Of a stretch of 64,000 nt of DNA, positions 13,701 to 23,780 are shown in pieces. Every line of letters starts with the position of its first letter. Within the stretch, counting starts at the first letter, position 1. The DNA lies in the NCBI GenBank assembly GCA_036346395.1, contig CM070598.1, positions 8,167,517 to 8,231,516 of the forward strand. Reading direction: 5' to 3'. Made by a program: the position numbers and the translations under genes. The stretch is from Hsuehochloa calcarea. Taxonomy: Eukaryota > Streptophyta > Magnoliopsida > Poales > Poaceae. The notes below the pieces were generated by a model. It had not been told where the DNA came from. It did not search any database and saw nothing but the letters and a program-made list of their open reading frames with translations.

Positions 13701-13994
13701 GCCACGTTTCCGCACATGAGCTCGAATCAATTGGTCAAACGGCAACGAATCGAACCGAGGAGGGAAGGGAGAGGGACAGAGAGAGGGGGATCAGCGGTCT
13801 ACCTTCTCGCCGCGCTCGATGTACTTGACGGCGACGAGTTCCATGGTGCGGCGGTCCCGCATGAGGCGGGCGACCCCGAAGTTGCCGGAGCCGATGTCGC
13901 GCACGAGCTCGTACCGGTCGCTGTCGTGCATGATCGGCATGTCCATACCCGGGCCCACCGTCAGCGCCGCCCGATCCGGCGCCGCCGCTGCCAT
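7711..13994 (-). CDS. SAPK8: SnRK2 subclass III protein kinase, SAPK8-like (nine exons)
   Basis: This is an ABA- and osmotic-stress-activated Ser/Thr kinase. Family members are held inactive by clade A PP2Cs and phosphorylate ABF-type bZIP factors and ion channels in nucleus and cytosol. Coding exons in transcript order are 13994-13803, 11320-11246, 11151-11050, 10952-10899, 10801-10709, 10471-10379, 9168-9064, 8875-8777 and 7998-7711. Every intron is GT-AG and phase 0. They join to 366 codons, near the family length of ~360-370. Visible motifs are the Gly-rich loop GSGNFG (35-40), Lys57, HRD Asp147, DFG (167-169), an activation loop with Ser182 (equivalent to OST1 Ser175), APE (191-193), the SnRK2 box (~310-330) and an acidic C-terminus (~340-366) that binds PP2C in relatives. 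The start MAAAAPD is chosen by similarity to rice SAPK8; an in-frame upstream ATG at 14168 reads through leader sequence. Residue 263 is Met where I recall Arg in rice SAPK8 and OST1. Subfamily assignment rests on remembered rice sequence. Confidence 0.96.
9304..9557. mobile_element. Stowaway-like MITE in a kinase intron
   Basis: A 254-bp AT-rich block with imperfect terminal inverted repeats. The left end reads ACTCCGATTCCAAATGTAAG. The right end read inverted gives CTCCTTGTAATTCCAAATAT. TA dinucleotides flank both ends (9302-9303 and 9558-9559). This matches the Tc1/mariner-derived Stowaway pattern (CTCCCTCCGTTCC-type ends). It sits in the intron between the exons at 9064-9168 and 10379-10471 and leaves both splice sites intact. 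Confidence 0.75.
11389..11608. mobile_element. hAT-like MITE in the large first intron of the kinase gene
   Basis: The left end CAAGGATAGAAA and the inverted right end CAGGGATAGAAA form short terminal repeats. TCACAAC occurs at both flanks (11382-11388 and 11611-11617), giving a 7-8 bp target duplication. The interior is GC-rich, with several CCGG-rich words repeated in both orientations ('ccggccggt', 'accggtaaggccggttacc'). It lies only about 70 bp from the acceptor of exon 2, on the intron side. Confidence 0.65.
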
Positions 13995-14440
13995 GGCCGG
14001 CGACGGCGGTCGATGGAGGCCGCAGCTGTTAGGGTTTGGCCAACTGAGGTGGTGGCTCCCTTCCCCCACCTTCTCTCCCTCCTCTTCTCCTCCTCTTCCC
14101 TCCTCTCTCCTCGAATCGACCACAAGGTCTCTCTCTCTCTCCCCCTTTCCTCGACGAGTTGGTGTCACTGGCCGACCAGGAGAGTGAGAGGGTAAAATAC
14201 TTCCCTCTCTTTCTCGTTTTATTATTACGTTTGGTTATGCTTGGTGCAAGCGTTCTTAAAGTGGTTTATTTATGGACGTCATGTTTGGGATTTGTGTCAT
14301 AAATGGGTGTAGAGGAGTAGTAGTAGTTCCTTTTTGAAACTATAAATAAGTTACTTGTATGTTTATGTTGAATTGTTGATTGCCTAAAATGGTCATGCTG
14401 ATTTTAAGAGCATTAAATACCTAAATAATTTAGTTACTCC
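13995..14440 (-). promoter_or_regulatory. 5' leader and proximal upstream region of the SAPK8-like gene
   Basis: Upstream of the start codon, the minus strand has a GA-rich tract (CT-rich on plus, ~14080-14145) of the kind common in plant leaders. AT-rich DNA follows. No convincing TATA box could be fixed. Only about 450 bp separate the start codon from the first unit of the tandem array and 558 bp from the Mutator-like element, so the undisturbed promoter is short. Confidence 0.4.
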
Positions 14441-14552
14441 TGAGTAAAGAAATGGATATTATCTTAATAAATGAACGAATAACTATTTATGAAATGGTAC
14501 CTATGCGGTCCGTTCTTGATAAATAAAAGGATTGTACCTTCGTGCTAGCTCG
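14440..14552 (+). repeat. Partial unit of the ~570-bp tandem array, left of the first Mutator-like element
   Basis: Words such as 'ttatgaaatggtac' and 'cttgataaat' line up with the repeat units at 33201-34980. The sequence continues on the far side of the insertion at 26858. The last ten bases (14543-14552) are the left target duplication TGCTAGCTCG. Confidence 0.7.
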
Positions 14553-14826
14553 AATATTTTTATTTAACCCTCTTTTAATAATATTTTAAAGTTTACTCCT
14601 CGCTAATTTTATTTTCAATTCTAACTACTTTGGTCACGCTATGACGCGTGACGTGGCCAAAACATACTATCATGCCACTGTCCTCGGCGTGACCAAACCT
14701 GCCACGCAAGCCCCCGTCCGCACGTCGTGCCAGCGTGGAGGGCTTGCGTGGCCGTTGTCACGCCCACACTCATGGCGTGATAAGCCTACCTTGTCACACC
14801 ACGCGAGTTGGTGTGATAGTGATGAC
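14553..14826 (+). repeat. Left terminal inverted repeat of the 12.3-kb MULE
   Basis: Long near-continuous match to the reverse complement of 26572-26847, including 'gtgccagcgtggaggg', 'tgtcctcggcgtg' and 'ttgtcacgcccacac'. Short words of the type GGCGTGAC/GTCACGCC recur within it. Confidence 0.85.
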
Positions 14827-15370
14827 TTAGGTGTCGCCGGCCCACCTAGTTCTTTATTTCCCCTAAATCTCTCTCTTCCTACTGAGCATTCTCTCTCCTC
14901 CCACCCTACCTTCCCCAAATCCGTCCTCGCTGTAACGCCTCCCGCATGCCCTGTCCTCGCCTCCTGCCGGCCTGCTCCCTGCACTGCCTCCTCTCCGCGC
15001 CCCCTCACCAGTCTCGGGACTCCCTGCGCTGGCCTCCTCCCCGCCGACCCCTGTGTCGACTTGCATCGTCGGACCCGTGGAGGTAAGAATCGATCTCCCT
15101 CTCCATCTCCTTCCACTGCGATTTTTTTTGTTGCCTAGATCTCATATATTTATGTGGCATATATGTTGATCAATATATGATTGTAGAAAAGAAACTGCAA
15201 ATTATTTCCTTTTTTTTGCTATACTGGAATGAGGAGGATGGTGTCGAACATGTGGAGGTAGCATATATTCCATCTTCTATTAGCTGTTGGTCTTCTAGAA
15301 TAAAAATTATAATGCGTTGTGTGGCACCAAACAATGTGGTCTCAAGCACAATGATCTATTAGTTGTGTAA
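14827..15370 (+). other. GC-rich exon-like block inside the MULE, then AT-rich intron-like sequence
   Basis: Positions 14860-15115 are C-rich like a grass 5' leader/first exon and end at a good donor-like 'gtggaggtaagaat' (~15074). T-rich sequence follows, resembling an intron. Long frames run through it on both strands but none is recognisable. It may be the 5' part of a captured gene fragment, possibly that of the PPR remnant which follows. Confidence 0.4.
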
Positions 15371-15375
15371 AAAGG

Positions 15376-15678
15376 ATGGTTCGGCGGACAAAGAAGCTGA
15401 TCGATGAGCTTGGGAGGGGGGGAGTTCATGCCAAGCTTGCTGACATACGATACACTTATTTTGGGGTGTGTGCATAAACAAGTAGTTGTGGAAGATTGGG
15501 CGGGTGTGGGATGACATGGTTAAGCAAGGATATGAGTCAAATGTAATAACTTACGAGGCCTTAATTAAGGGATTTAGCAAAGTGTGGAAGGCAGATCAAG
15601 TGGTTGCTATCTTTGATGAGATAGGCAAGAAGTGGAGAGTGGAGACTGCAAAATTTCTGTTATATCTCCCTTCCCAGT
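15376..15678 (+). pseudogene. Pentatricopeptide-repeat (PPR) gene fragment carried in the MULE
   Basis: The best frame (from 15486) reads 'VWDDMVKQGYESNVITYEAL' and then 'IKGFSKVWKADQVVAIFDEI'. That is the helix-turn-helix pattern of a PPR motif (consensus VTYNxLIxGxCKxGxxxxA). Upstream frames give 'KLIDELG' and 'PSLLTYDTLI', parts of the preceding repeat. They are separated by frameshifts at a G run (~15415) and near 15465, and by an in-frame TAG just before 15486. PPR proteins bind organellar RNA. This piece covers about two repeats and lacks a targeting peptide, so it is a captured, broken fragment rather than a working gene. Confidence 0.7.
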
Positions 15679-16448
15679 AGAATGGATCATTTTTTTTGCC
15701 ATTTGTAATAATTCCATCGTTAATAAATATATGTTCTGGAGTTGAGTAATATCGTTTTTTGCTTGACAAATTCAGGACTTATGTGTTGCATATTAGAATA
15801 AGCATCTTAATACTCTAATTTGTAGAAGTTGTCAGGTAAGATGGCACATATATCTTTGTTATTTGACTTATTTCTAATTTGGTGTGGTTTTGTGTCATAC
15901 TCATGAATTGCTTATTTTTTGTTGTTGTCCATATAAATTATATCGTTTTCTATCTCTTACTTTTGACATTGATAATTCTGTAATTGTGAGGGTTCAATTG
16001 ATATATGGGCACAAAATTGAGTTATATATATGATTTTGTTGAAGTTCTATCCTTAATATATATATATCAAGTGGTAGATTTGTTGATTTGTTATACTAAC
16101 TCCACTTGGTCCTTACTTTGAAGGTCTATATCACACCGCAAATAGGTGACAATAACCCAAAAAAGTTTCTAGCCATGATCAATAGATTTCCTAGGGAAAT
16201 AAATAAATACTCCCGATCCAAGCAGGGTTAAGATACTATAACGTCAGGGAATTGCCCTTTTCACAGCTTGGATGACAGTTACTATGAGTAAACGGGGAAT
16301 TTAGGTGGCACCCAACATCAATTTTTTTCTTGTATCGATGTGGAGAACCATTGGGTCAATCACCTGAGACGCCCAATTCTTCATTTAGCATTGTCAATGT
16401 GCCTTTTGGACTAATAGAATTTGACCATAAATTAGTTTCTGAATTTTT
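15679..16448 (+). other. Non-coding MULE interior between PPR fragment and solo LTR
   Basis: AT-rich, intron-like sequence with no recognisable coding. Its right end continues on the other side of the solo LTR at 18488. Confidence 0.5.
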
Positions 16449-18487
16449 TGTAATGCCCTGGAATCAAATCGATGGAATTGAGAAGAAGTTGGGGAGGAAA
16501 ATGCACTTTGAAAGAATAGAAATTCTATTATTTGAGGGGGTTTTCAGCTATATCGCGGCAACCTGGGCCTTGGGCCAAAGCCCAAGAGGCCCAAGAGGGG
16601 GGCCGGCCATTGGGGGGTGTCCTCCCCCTAACCCTAGCCGCCCCACCCTCTCCCCTCCACTCCCTCCCCCTCTCCAACCGGCCGCCACCCTTCTCCCTGC
16701 AGTGCAGTAATTTTGTTCGTCAGATTTGGGTAAGTTCCGTACGTTTTTTGATCTTCTCACCTCTTAGAAAGTTGTAGCCCTTGATCTTAGCTTTCTTTTG
16801 GCACCGAGATCATATGATTTGGAGTTAGGGTTTAGGAGATATGGTAGTTTTACCGCGACTGTTCAGGAGAGCTGACGTGATTTGGCATATTTTCTTGTCG
16901 GGCCATTATGATTTACTTAGAGGCCGAATCTGGTATTTTCGTATTCTAGAGTTTTGTTCCTGATGTCGTTATCTTTCTTTTGGCACCAAGATCACTTGAT
17001 TCCGCCTTACGGTTTAGGATATATGAATTTTTAACCGCGCGCTGTCCTGTCTGCCTGAGAATTTGGAACTGTCGGTTTTCCCCTCGGTTTTGTCCAAATT
17101 AGGGGCCGAATCAGAACCTTCACCCAACTAAGTTATTGTAGCTCTCGAAAGTATCTTTCCAAGTTGATAAGGATCATTCTCATTGGATCAGTAGGCTAAA
17201 AGTTACGCCGTTTTCTTTATTACTGATTTGTATTCTGGACAGACGTAGATGAGTTGTGTTTAGCTGTTAATTAGCCCTCTGTTTTGGCCGAATCAGGGGA
17301 TTCCGCCAACTAATGTTTTGTAGCCTGATCTGTTAAGTTTCAGTGAGCACTGGTTTCAGGTCTTTTAGAGTTACAGATAATTAATGGTGAATTTTCTCGT
17401 ACAACTTCCTGTAGATCGATAATCTGGACTTTTGGCGTAGAGGTCAAAACGAACATTTGGGCGTGTGGGTTGATTAGAGGGTATCATAGAACTCGTGTAA
17501 TTATGTTATACCCTGTTATCCTTATTCCGTGACAATAATTGTATAGGCGGTGAGGCGGTGAGTGGAAGGACACCTTCGTTGCTTCCCAGTACGTCACAGC
17601 ACTGGAGGCAAGTGCAATGTTTAACTTGTGTGAATTTGATGAATGCATGATAATTTGGTAACTTATGAATATTCTGTGATTTGAGCATGATGTGGTAGAT
17701 TTCAATACCTTCTTCGTGATAAATTGAGATGAAGTTCAAGTTATGCATTTCATTCCATGCACACATATTTCCTTTCTCAGTCCACGGGAGTGGAAACTGG
17801 ATTAAGTCCCATTAATTCCAATATAGGCATGTGAGACCCACCATTCCAATGTGGGCAACGTTGATCACCATTCCAATGTGGCAACTTCGAACACCCGTAT
17901 GAAACGTTCTTCATACGGTGATTGGGTCCCCGTACTTTGTGAAGTACGGGCTTAAGTGAACACCGACGGTGTGTCACTAGTTATCCCAGATAAACATGTG
18001 GAAAGTCCATTCTCCTTCAATGCATTCATTCATACCATGCTTTCGCAAATTCATGGAAGTAAATGAATTACTTGGAAGATTGTTTCGATTCAAGATTCTT
18101 TGTGAATGTATATGTTGTGCTTCTTGAGTTTCGACTCACTCTTGTTTTTATTTGTTTTAGGTGAATTCCAGTGAAACTGTTGCTAGCGGGAGGGTGTAGT
18201 CCAGCACGTTCCACGCACTTGAATAAATCATTCATTCGTTAAAATTCTATTTACGTTTATTCGGTTTAATTATAATGTAATGGATTGTAGTAATTGTCAC
18301 TTGGAGGTTCATTATTCTCGCTTTGGTTAATTCTTGTTTTAATTTATTGATGAACTGTTATTAAGCTCTAGATTGTTACCTTGATTAATCGTTTCTTTAG
18401 CATTGAATGCGATGTTAATCTTAGGAATTGAATAGTAGGTTGGCCTGTTAGGTGACATCTTGTCTTCCGAATAGACAGGGTGTTACA
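16449..18487 (+). mobile_element. Solo LTR of an LTR retrotransposon
   Basis: The 2039-bp block starts TGTAATGCCC and ends GGGTGTTACA, an imperfectly palindromic LTR-end pair. It is flanked by TTTTT on both sides (16444-16448 and 18488-18492), a 5-bp target duplication although of low complexity. There is no internal domain, and no primer site or polypurine tract next to it, so it is a solo LTR left by recombination. A truncated relative in opposite orientation lies at 40206-40780. Superfamily is uncertain, probably Gypsy. The 16330-16777 open frames run across its left edge. Confidence 0.75.
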
Positions 18488-18613
18488 TTTTTTTTCCCAG
18501 AAATGTCTATTTAGTCATATATACAGAAAGGTTAGTACTACTTTTGAGCGTAGTTTGTACCTATGGCATGTAGTACTGACTTTCCAATATTTTTCTCTCA
18601 TTGTTGGATCTAG

Positions 18614-20455
18614 ATGGATAGAGTTGTACGTGTTTGTACTGATGGGCCGGTTAGCCAAACGGGGAGTGTTGCTGACTTTGTTGGCATGGAAGTGACTGTT
18701 CTTGTGTTTTGAGAATTACTAGACTTTCGAACTCTTATGATGAGGATTAAGTCGACCTTTGGATGGGATGAGACCGGGGTCGTTGTCGGAATAGAGGGGT
18801 GGTATGATGTTGGGCTGGGTTCAAAGGTGCATTCTTTGTTGATGCCAATCTAGTGCGACGATGACTGGGACACGTATAAGGAGGTTGTGTTCGCATCTCA
18901 TGTCCGGTCGTTGGAAATTGTGGTAGAGAGGACAATCATTGGTGAGGATATGCGAAAGAATGCGGATGTGATGAATGGCAGCATGGAGGAACTTGAATCC
19001 GCTGTGGAACTTTTGCAAGGCCCCCCCAATGGAGGAACAATTGTCCCAAGAGGTCATTGCGATGGTCTTAACAGCGATGCCCCCCCGTTGGTGGATTTGC
19101 CATATGTGTCTGTTTCTTCGTTGCACCCTATTAGTGACCCTGTGACTGATTTCAATGGCGAAGCAATGACCAATGAGCTTGACGAGGAGGCGTTCCGGGA
19201 TGGAACAATCCTTGACGTTGAGTCCGACGAATGTTGGAGCTTGATCGAAAATGAAGCACACACTCTATTTTTCTCCTTTGAGGAAGGCTGTGTTCTTCAA
19301 AGTGTAATGGGTAAGATCACGTTGGTGTATGCATTTGATGATGTCAGAATGGTTGGTAACACGGTCTGTGCAGATGGGTTGAAGAGCAGGGATGGCATTG
19401 TGGACCCGGAGAATGACCTCATACGCAAGGACATGTTTGCAAACATGGAGGATATGAAGATTTGACTGCAAGAATATTCAGTGAGGCACCATCATCCGTT
19501 TGTAGTACAACACTCCGATGTGAATAAGAGATATACCGTGAGGTGCGAAAGGGGGTGCGGATGGAAGGTCTAGGAGCGGAAAACTAGGGATAATTAATTG
19601 AAAATAACGAATGTGGAGCAATCTCACTCTTGTGGGACTGCATGAGTTTCGGAGAGCACCTTCAGGCGACAACTAATTTCATTGCAAGGTGCAAACCGGG
19701 TTGAGGCTGTCGACCCTAATGTGACCATCGCCACCCTCATTGAGGCTACTTTGGGTTGATTAAGTTTTGCGTGAAGTACGGGAAAACATGGAGGGCAAAG
19801 CAGAGAGCGATGCAGTCATTGTAGGATGATTGGTAGGAGGCTTACGGGTTGCTTCCTTGAATCCTAACCGCTATGCAGGCTAAGAACCTAGGCATGGAGT
19901 TTTATCCTTGGCACAGAACCAAACGGAACCCGATAATGGAGTTATGAAATATGTTCTCGTGTGGGTGTACGGGTCTTTTGGGCAATGTAAAGATGCATTC
20001 AATCATTACAGGCCTGTCTTATCAGTTGACCTCACATTCCTAACCGGGAAGTACTATAGTGCCTTGATGGTCATCGTGGGTATTGATGTAGAGGACCAGC
20101 TGATTCCACTAGCATTTGCACTTACTGAGGGTGAGAACAATGCAAGCTAGCAAGGGTTCATGGATATAGTTCAACTACGCCATGTTGGGCCTGGACGGAA
20201 GGTTCGCATCATCTCGGATAGGCACCGTGACATTCTGAATGTTGTGAAGAGCAAACTATATGGACACCTGAATGTGCTGCATAGGTGGTGCATGTGTCAC
20301 TTAGCGGCTAATTTTTTTAAGCAATGCAGCAGAGAAGATCTCATAAAAAAGTTCAAGCTGTTGTGTGGCTGTTTGGAGAAGAGGGACTTCAAGGGCAAGC
20401 TGATGGAGCTCAGGGGACTGATCAACGAATGAGGGAATAAGTGGTTGGACAAGGT
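18614..20455 (+). pseudogene. MURA/MuDR-type transposase, decayed
   Basis: The frame opens at ATG 18614 ('MDRVVRVCTDGPVSQTGS'). It is broken by a stop after 32 codons (~18710) and another near 18853, then stays open to 19465. Around 19480-19640 is a MuDR-type DNA-binding region ('HHPFVVQHSDVNKRYTVRCE' ... 'SHSCG') with stops. The catalytic region follows: 'LSVDLTFLTGKYYSAL' (Asp) near 20020, 'EGENNAS' followed by a stop where the family has Trp (20148), and 'IISDRHRDIL' (Asp) near 20210. A Cys/His segment 'HRWCMCHLAANF' follows. The frame is cut at 20460 by the inserted LTR pair, so the C-terminus is lost or displaced. It would have mobilised MULE ends, and is now inactive. Confidence 0.85.
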
Positions 20456-20460
20456 CTTGC

Positions 20461-21902
20461 TGTTGGGGATATACCCTAGAGGCAATCATAGAGATAATTG
20501 TATCATGTCTTTGTTCCTTGAATGAATCATCAGTTATAAAGATTAATAAGTATATGACCTGTTGGTATTCTAAATGTATCTCTAGTCAGATGTCTCCAGT
20601 CAAAACACTAGTGACTTATCGACCAATACATGTATTAATTGATGCTATTTCACTGGTTATAGATATGGGGATATCGAATCAATAATGTGGACACATGTTA
20701 GAGAAACATGATGTTGGATTGGATCACCTTGAGACACTGTTGAGATTGTTATGATTTTATGTGTCATCAGTTGGTCTCAAGCAATGATGATGTATAACCC
20801 TTATACTTGATATCAGTATGGTTTTCTACATGTGTAATAGTGCATTTTGGGGTTGCCAAACGTTTCTCTGTAACTGGGTAGTTATAAAGGTAGCTTTCGG
20901 GTATGCTATAAAACATGCGAAGGGATGTGACTGGTCGGATATGGGATTTACCTCCTAAAATAACATGAGAGATATCTCTGGGCCCCTCGATGTGGTCGAA
21001 TAAATAAAGTGCATGATCATGCCACTAGTGGTCGAAGAGCCGACCACCTGAAGTTATCCGACACTTGATTGAGAAAGTATTGAACAATCCATAGATGATA
21101 AAATATCTGACCTGCAGTTCAACTGGATATCGTGAGGCAAAGGGACAATACACGAGTAGGTCGTTCAATTCGACCAGATACGGACTGGTCGTAAGGAGTT
21201 AGAACTAGTTATGACTAAATATGAACTAGTTGTAAAGAGATACAAGCTGGTCGTAAGTGATAAGGACCTGGTCGTAGATCATATTGCATTACGGTTCGTC
21301 CAATATAATTCGTGTGTATTCGGGAATCGTTTTGTCCCGCTAGGAACCGCTAATGACTTGTGGTCGGAAAAGAGTTTTTGGGTCACAACCGATTACGTAT
21401 GAACCTACCGGGTCACATACTTAACGGGGTGAAACAAATGAGTTCAGATATGATCCGTCATGAGCTCTATATAAGGTGATGCATGAGGCTGTTGGGAAAC
21501 ACGAGAGATAGAACGTGAGTTGCTCCACCAAAACCCTAGCCGCCATCTTCTCAAGAGACCTACCGTGCGAGTTGGTGCTAGCACACTAGCGTACGGTGTT
21601 CGACCCCTGGACTTGTGGATGCCGTAGAGGCGCTGCTGCGGTTGCTGTTGTACTAAAGGATGATCCATGACTTTGCAAGGGACACAATTGGTTACTGGAG
21701 GAGACGATCAACACCGAGGACGTTGGACGATCGACTACGACCACTACACCGACGCGCTCGACGTTGGATCGGGCTACTCCAACTCTTCTTCCGCTGTAAT
21801 GCGCGTCTGGTGGTAACGATCTATGATCTCTTGCTTGCATGGTATCATGGTTTACGTGGTAAATTTTTTGAATTACCAGCTAGTGTAGCCTACTGGTATC
21901 CA
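20461..21902 (+). repeat. Copia (Angela/WIS-like) LTR, plus orientation, missing its last few bases
   Basis: It begins TGTTGGGGATATACCCTAGA, the hallmark start of Angela/WIS-type grass Copia LTRs. It is an inverted copy of 22285-23780. The shared 3' portion ('ctagtgtagcctac') stops at about 21902, a few bases before the CCCTTCA end seen in the partner. A ~21-bp minisatellite built on CTGGTCGTAA lies at ~21190-21285. Confidence 0.75.
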
Positions 21903-22284
21903 ATTTTTATTCACGTGATCGAGCCATGGAAATCGTCGAATTAATCATATTAACCCTATTCCGAACCAATCTGACCACCGCCTGATACGACCACACACTG
22001 CGGCATAACCCAATGGCAAAATTTCGACCGGTAGGAGTATCATGCAATGCGGTCGTAAATAAGCATAGTAAATCATCTGGTGCTTTCGACCATACCTCCA
22101 GCAAACCTATCTACTAACGTTGAGAACCAATTAATCTTATCAACTAGTGCCCAAGCCGCACCATCGATATGAATCGATCTAGGTTATCAGACCAAACCAG
22201 TAATAGATCCAATCTACTACTGCCACATATCAAGTATATACAACCAATCTAGATTAAAACAACACAAGATGGCTCTGATACCAC
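21903..22284 (-). mobile_element. Copia leader with primer-binding site, joined to an inverted LTR
   Basis: Read on the minus strand, TGGTATCAGAGCC (22283-22271) follows the LTR end at 22285 directly. This is the initiator-Met tRNA primer site of Copia elements. About 370 bp of untranslated leader follow. The leader then abuts the inverted LTR at 21902. No gag or pol is present. Confidence 0.7.
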
Positions 22285-23780
22285 TGAAGGGATACGGGTA
22301 GGCTACACTAGCTGACAATTAAAAAATTATACCACGTAAACCAGGATGACACGTAAGTAAGAGATCATAGATTGTTACCATCAGACGCGCAATTCAGTGA
22401 AAGAAGAGTTGAAGCAGCCAGATCCAACGTAGAGCGCGTCGATATAGTGGTTGTAGTTGACTATCCAGCGTTTTCGATGCCGATCGTCTTCTCTTGCAAC
22501 TTGTCATGTTCCTTATGAAGATCTCGAATCGTCCTAGAGCGCAACAGGAACCACAGTAGCGCCTCTGCGGTATCCACACGTCCTGGGAAGGAACACCGTA
22601 TGTCTGTGTGCTAGCACCAACTCGCACGGTAGGGCTATTAAGAAGATGTCGGCTAGGGTTTCAGTGGAGCAACTCACGTCACATGTGTCTCATATATTTC
22701 CCAATCGCCTCATGCATCCTCTTATATAGACCCAACAACAGATCCTATCAGAATACGTTTGTTCCAACCCGTTAAGTGTGTGACCCGGCAGGTTCATGCG
22801 TGATTGGTTGTGACTCGAAAACCCTTTTCCGACCACGAGTCGTTAGCGCTTCTTAGCAGGACATAACGATTATTGAATACACATAAACTACATCGGACGA
22901 ACGTTAATGCAATATTATCTACGAGTAGGTCCTTATCACTTACGATTAGCTCGTATCTCTATACGATTAGTTCATATTTAGTCAAGACTAGTTCGTAACT
23001 CCTTGTGAACAGTTTACGGCCACTTAGTGATTATGTTCAACCAATCTACGATCAGCTCGTATCTCCATACGACTAGTCCATATCTGTTCGAACTGAGCGA
23101 CCTGCTCGTGTATTCTCCCTTTGCCTCACGATATCTGGTTGAACACCATATGAGTTAATTTGTCATCTATGGACGGTTCAATACTTTCTCGATCAAGTGT
23201 CGAATAACTTTGTGTGGTCGACTCTTCGACCATGCACTTTCTTTATCCGACCACATCGAGAGGCCTAGAGATATCTCTCATGTTATGTTAGGAATGACAA
23301 ATCCCATATCCGACCAGTCACATCCCTCTGCATGTTTCATATCATACCCGAAAGCTGCCTTTATAACTAACCAGTTACGAAGTAGCGTTTGGTAACCCCA
23401 AAGTGCACTATTACATATGTAGGAAACCATGCTGATCTCAGGTCTAAGGATCATATATCATCACTGCTTGAGACTAACTGATGATATATAAAATTATAAC
23501 AATCTCAACAGTGTCTCAAGGTGGGTCAATCCAACACAATATTCTCTAACACGTGTTCACATTATTAATTCGATATATTTGTATTCATGAACGATGAAAC
23601 ATGGTTATTAATCAATACATGTGCTGGCCGATACAGTCACTAGTGTTCTAACCAGTGACATCCGACATCATATAAGTTAAAAAGATTCACCAACAAGTCA
23701 CATACTTGTTATTATATAAATCATAAACATAGACGTAATACAATAATCTCTATGATTACCTCTGGGGCATATCATCGACA
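22285..23780 (-). repeat. Copia (Angela/WIS-like) LTR, minus orientation
   Basis: On the minus strand it starts TGTCGATGATATGCCCC at 23780 and ends CCCTTCA at 22285 (1496 bp), followed by the primer-binding site. It is an inverted copy of 20461-21902. A longer version of the ~21-bp minisatellite is visible at ~22915-23105. The flanks CTTGC (20456-20460) and CTTCT (23781-23785) are similar but not identical, so a target duplication is only possible. Confidence 0.75.

Noticed and set aside
13994..14168. Upstream in-frame ATG as start of the kinase
   Set aside because: Would add 58 residues of low-complexity leader translation absent from rice SAPK8 as I recall it; MAAAAPD is the conserved start.
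13719..14195. Plus-strand frames of 159 and 122 codons antisense to kinase exon 1
   Set aside because: Shadows of a GC-rich real exon on the other strand.
14641..15138. 165-codon plus frame and its 148-codon antisense
   Set aside because: Overlaps the MULE terminal inverted repeat and a C-rich block; openness is explained by composition.
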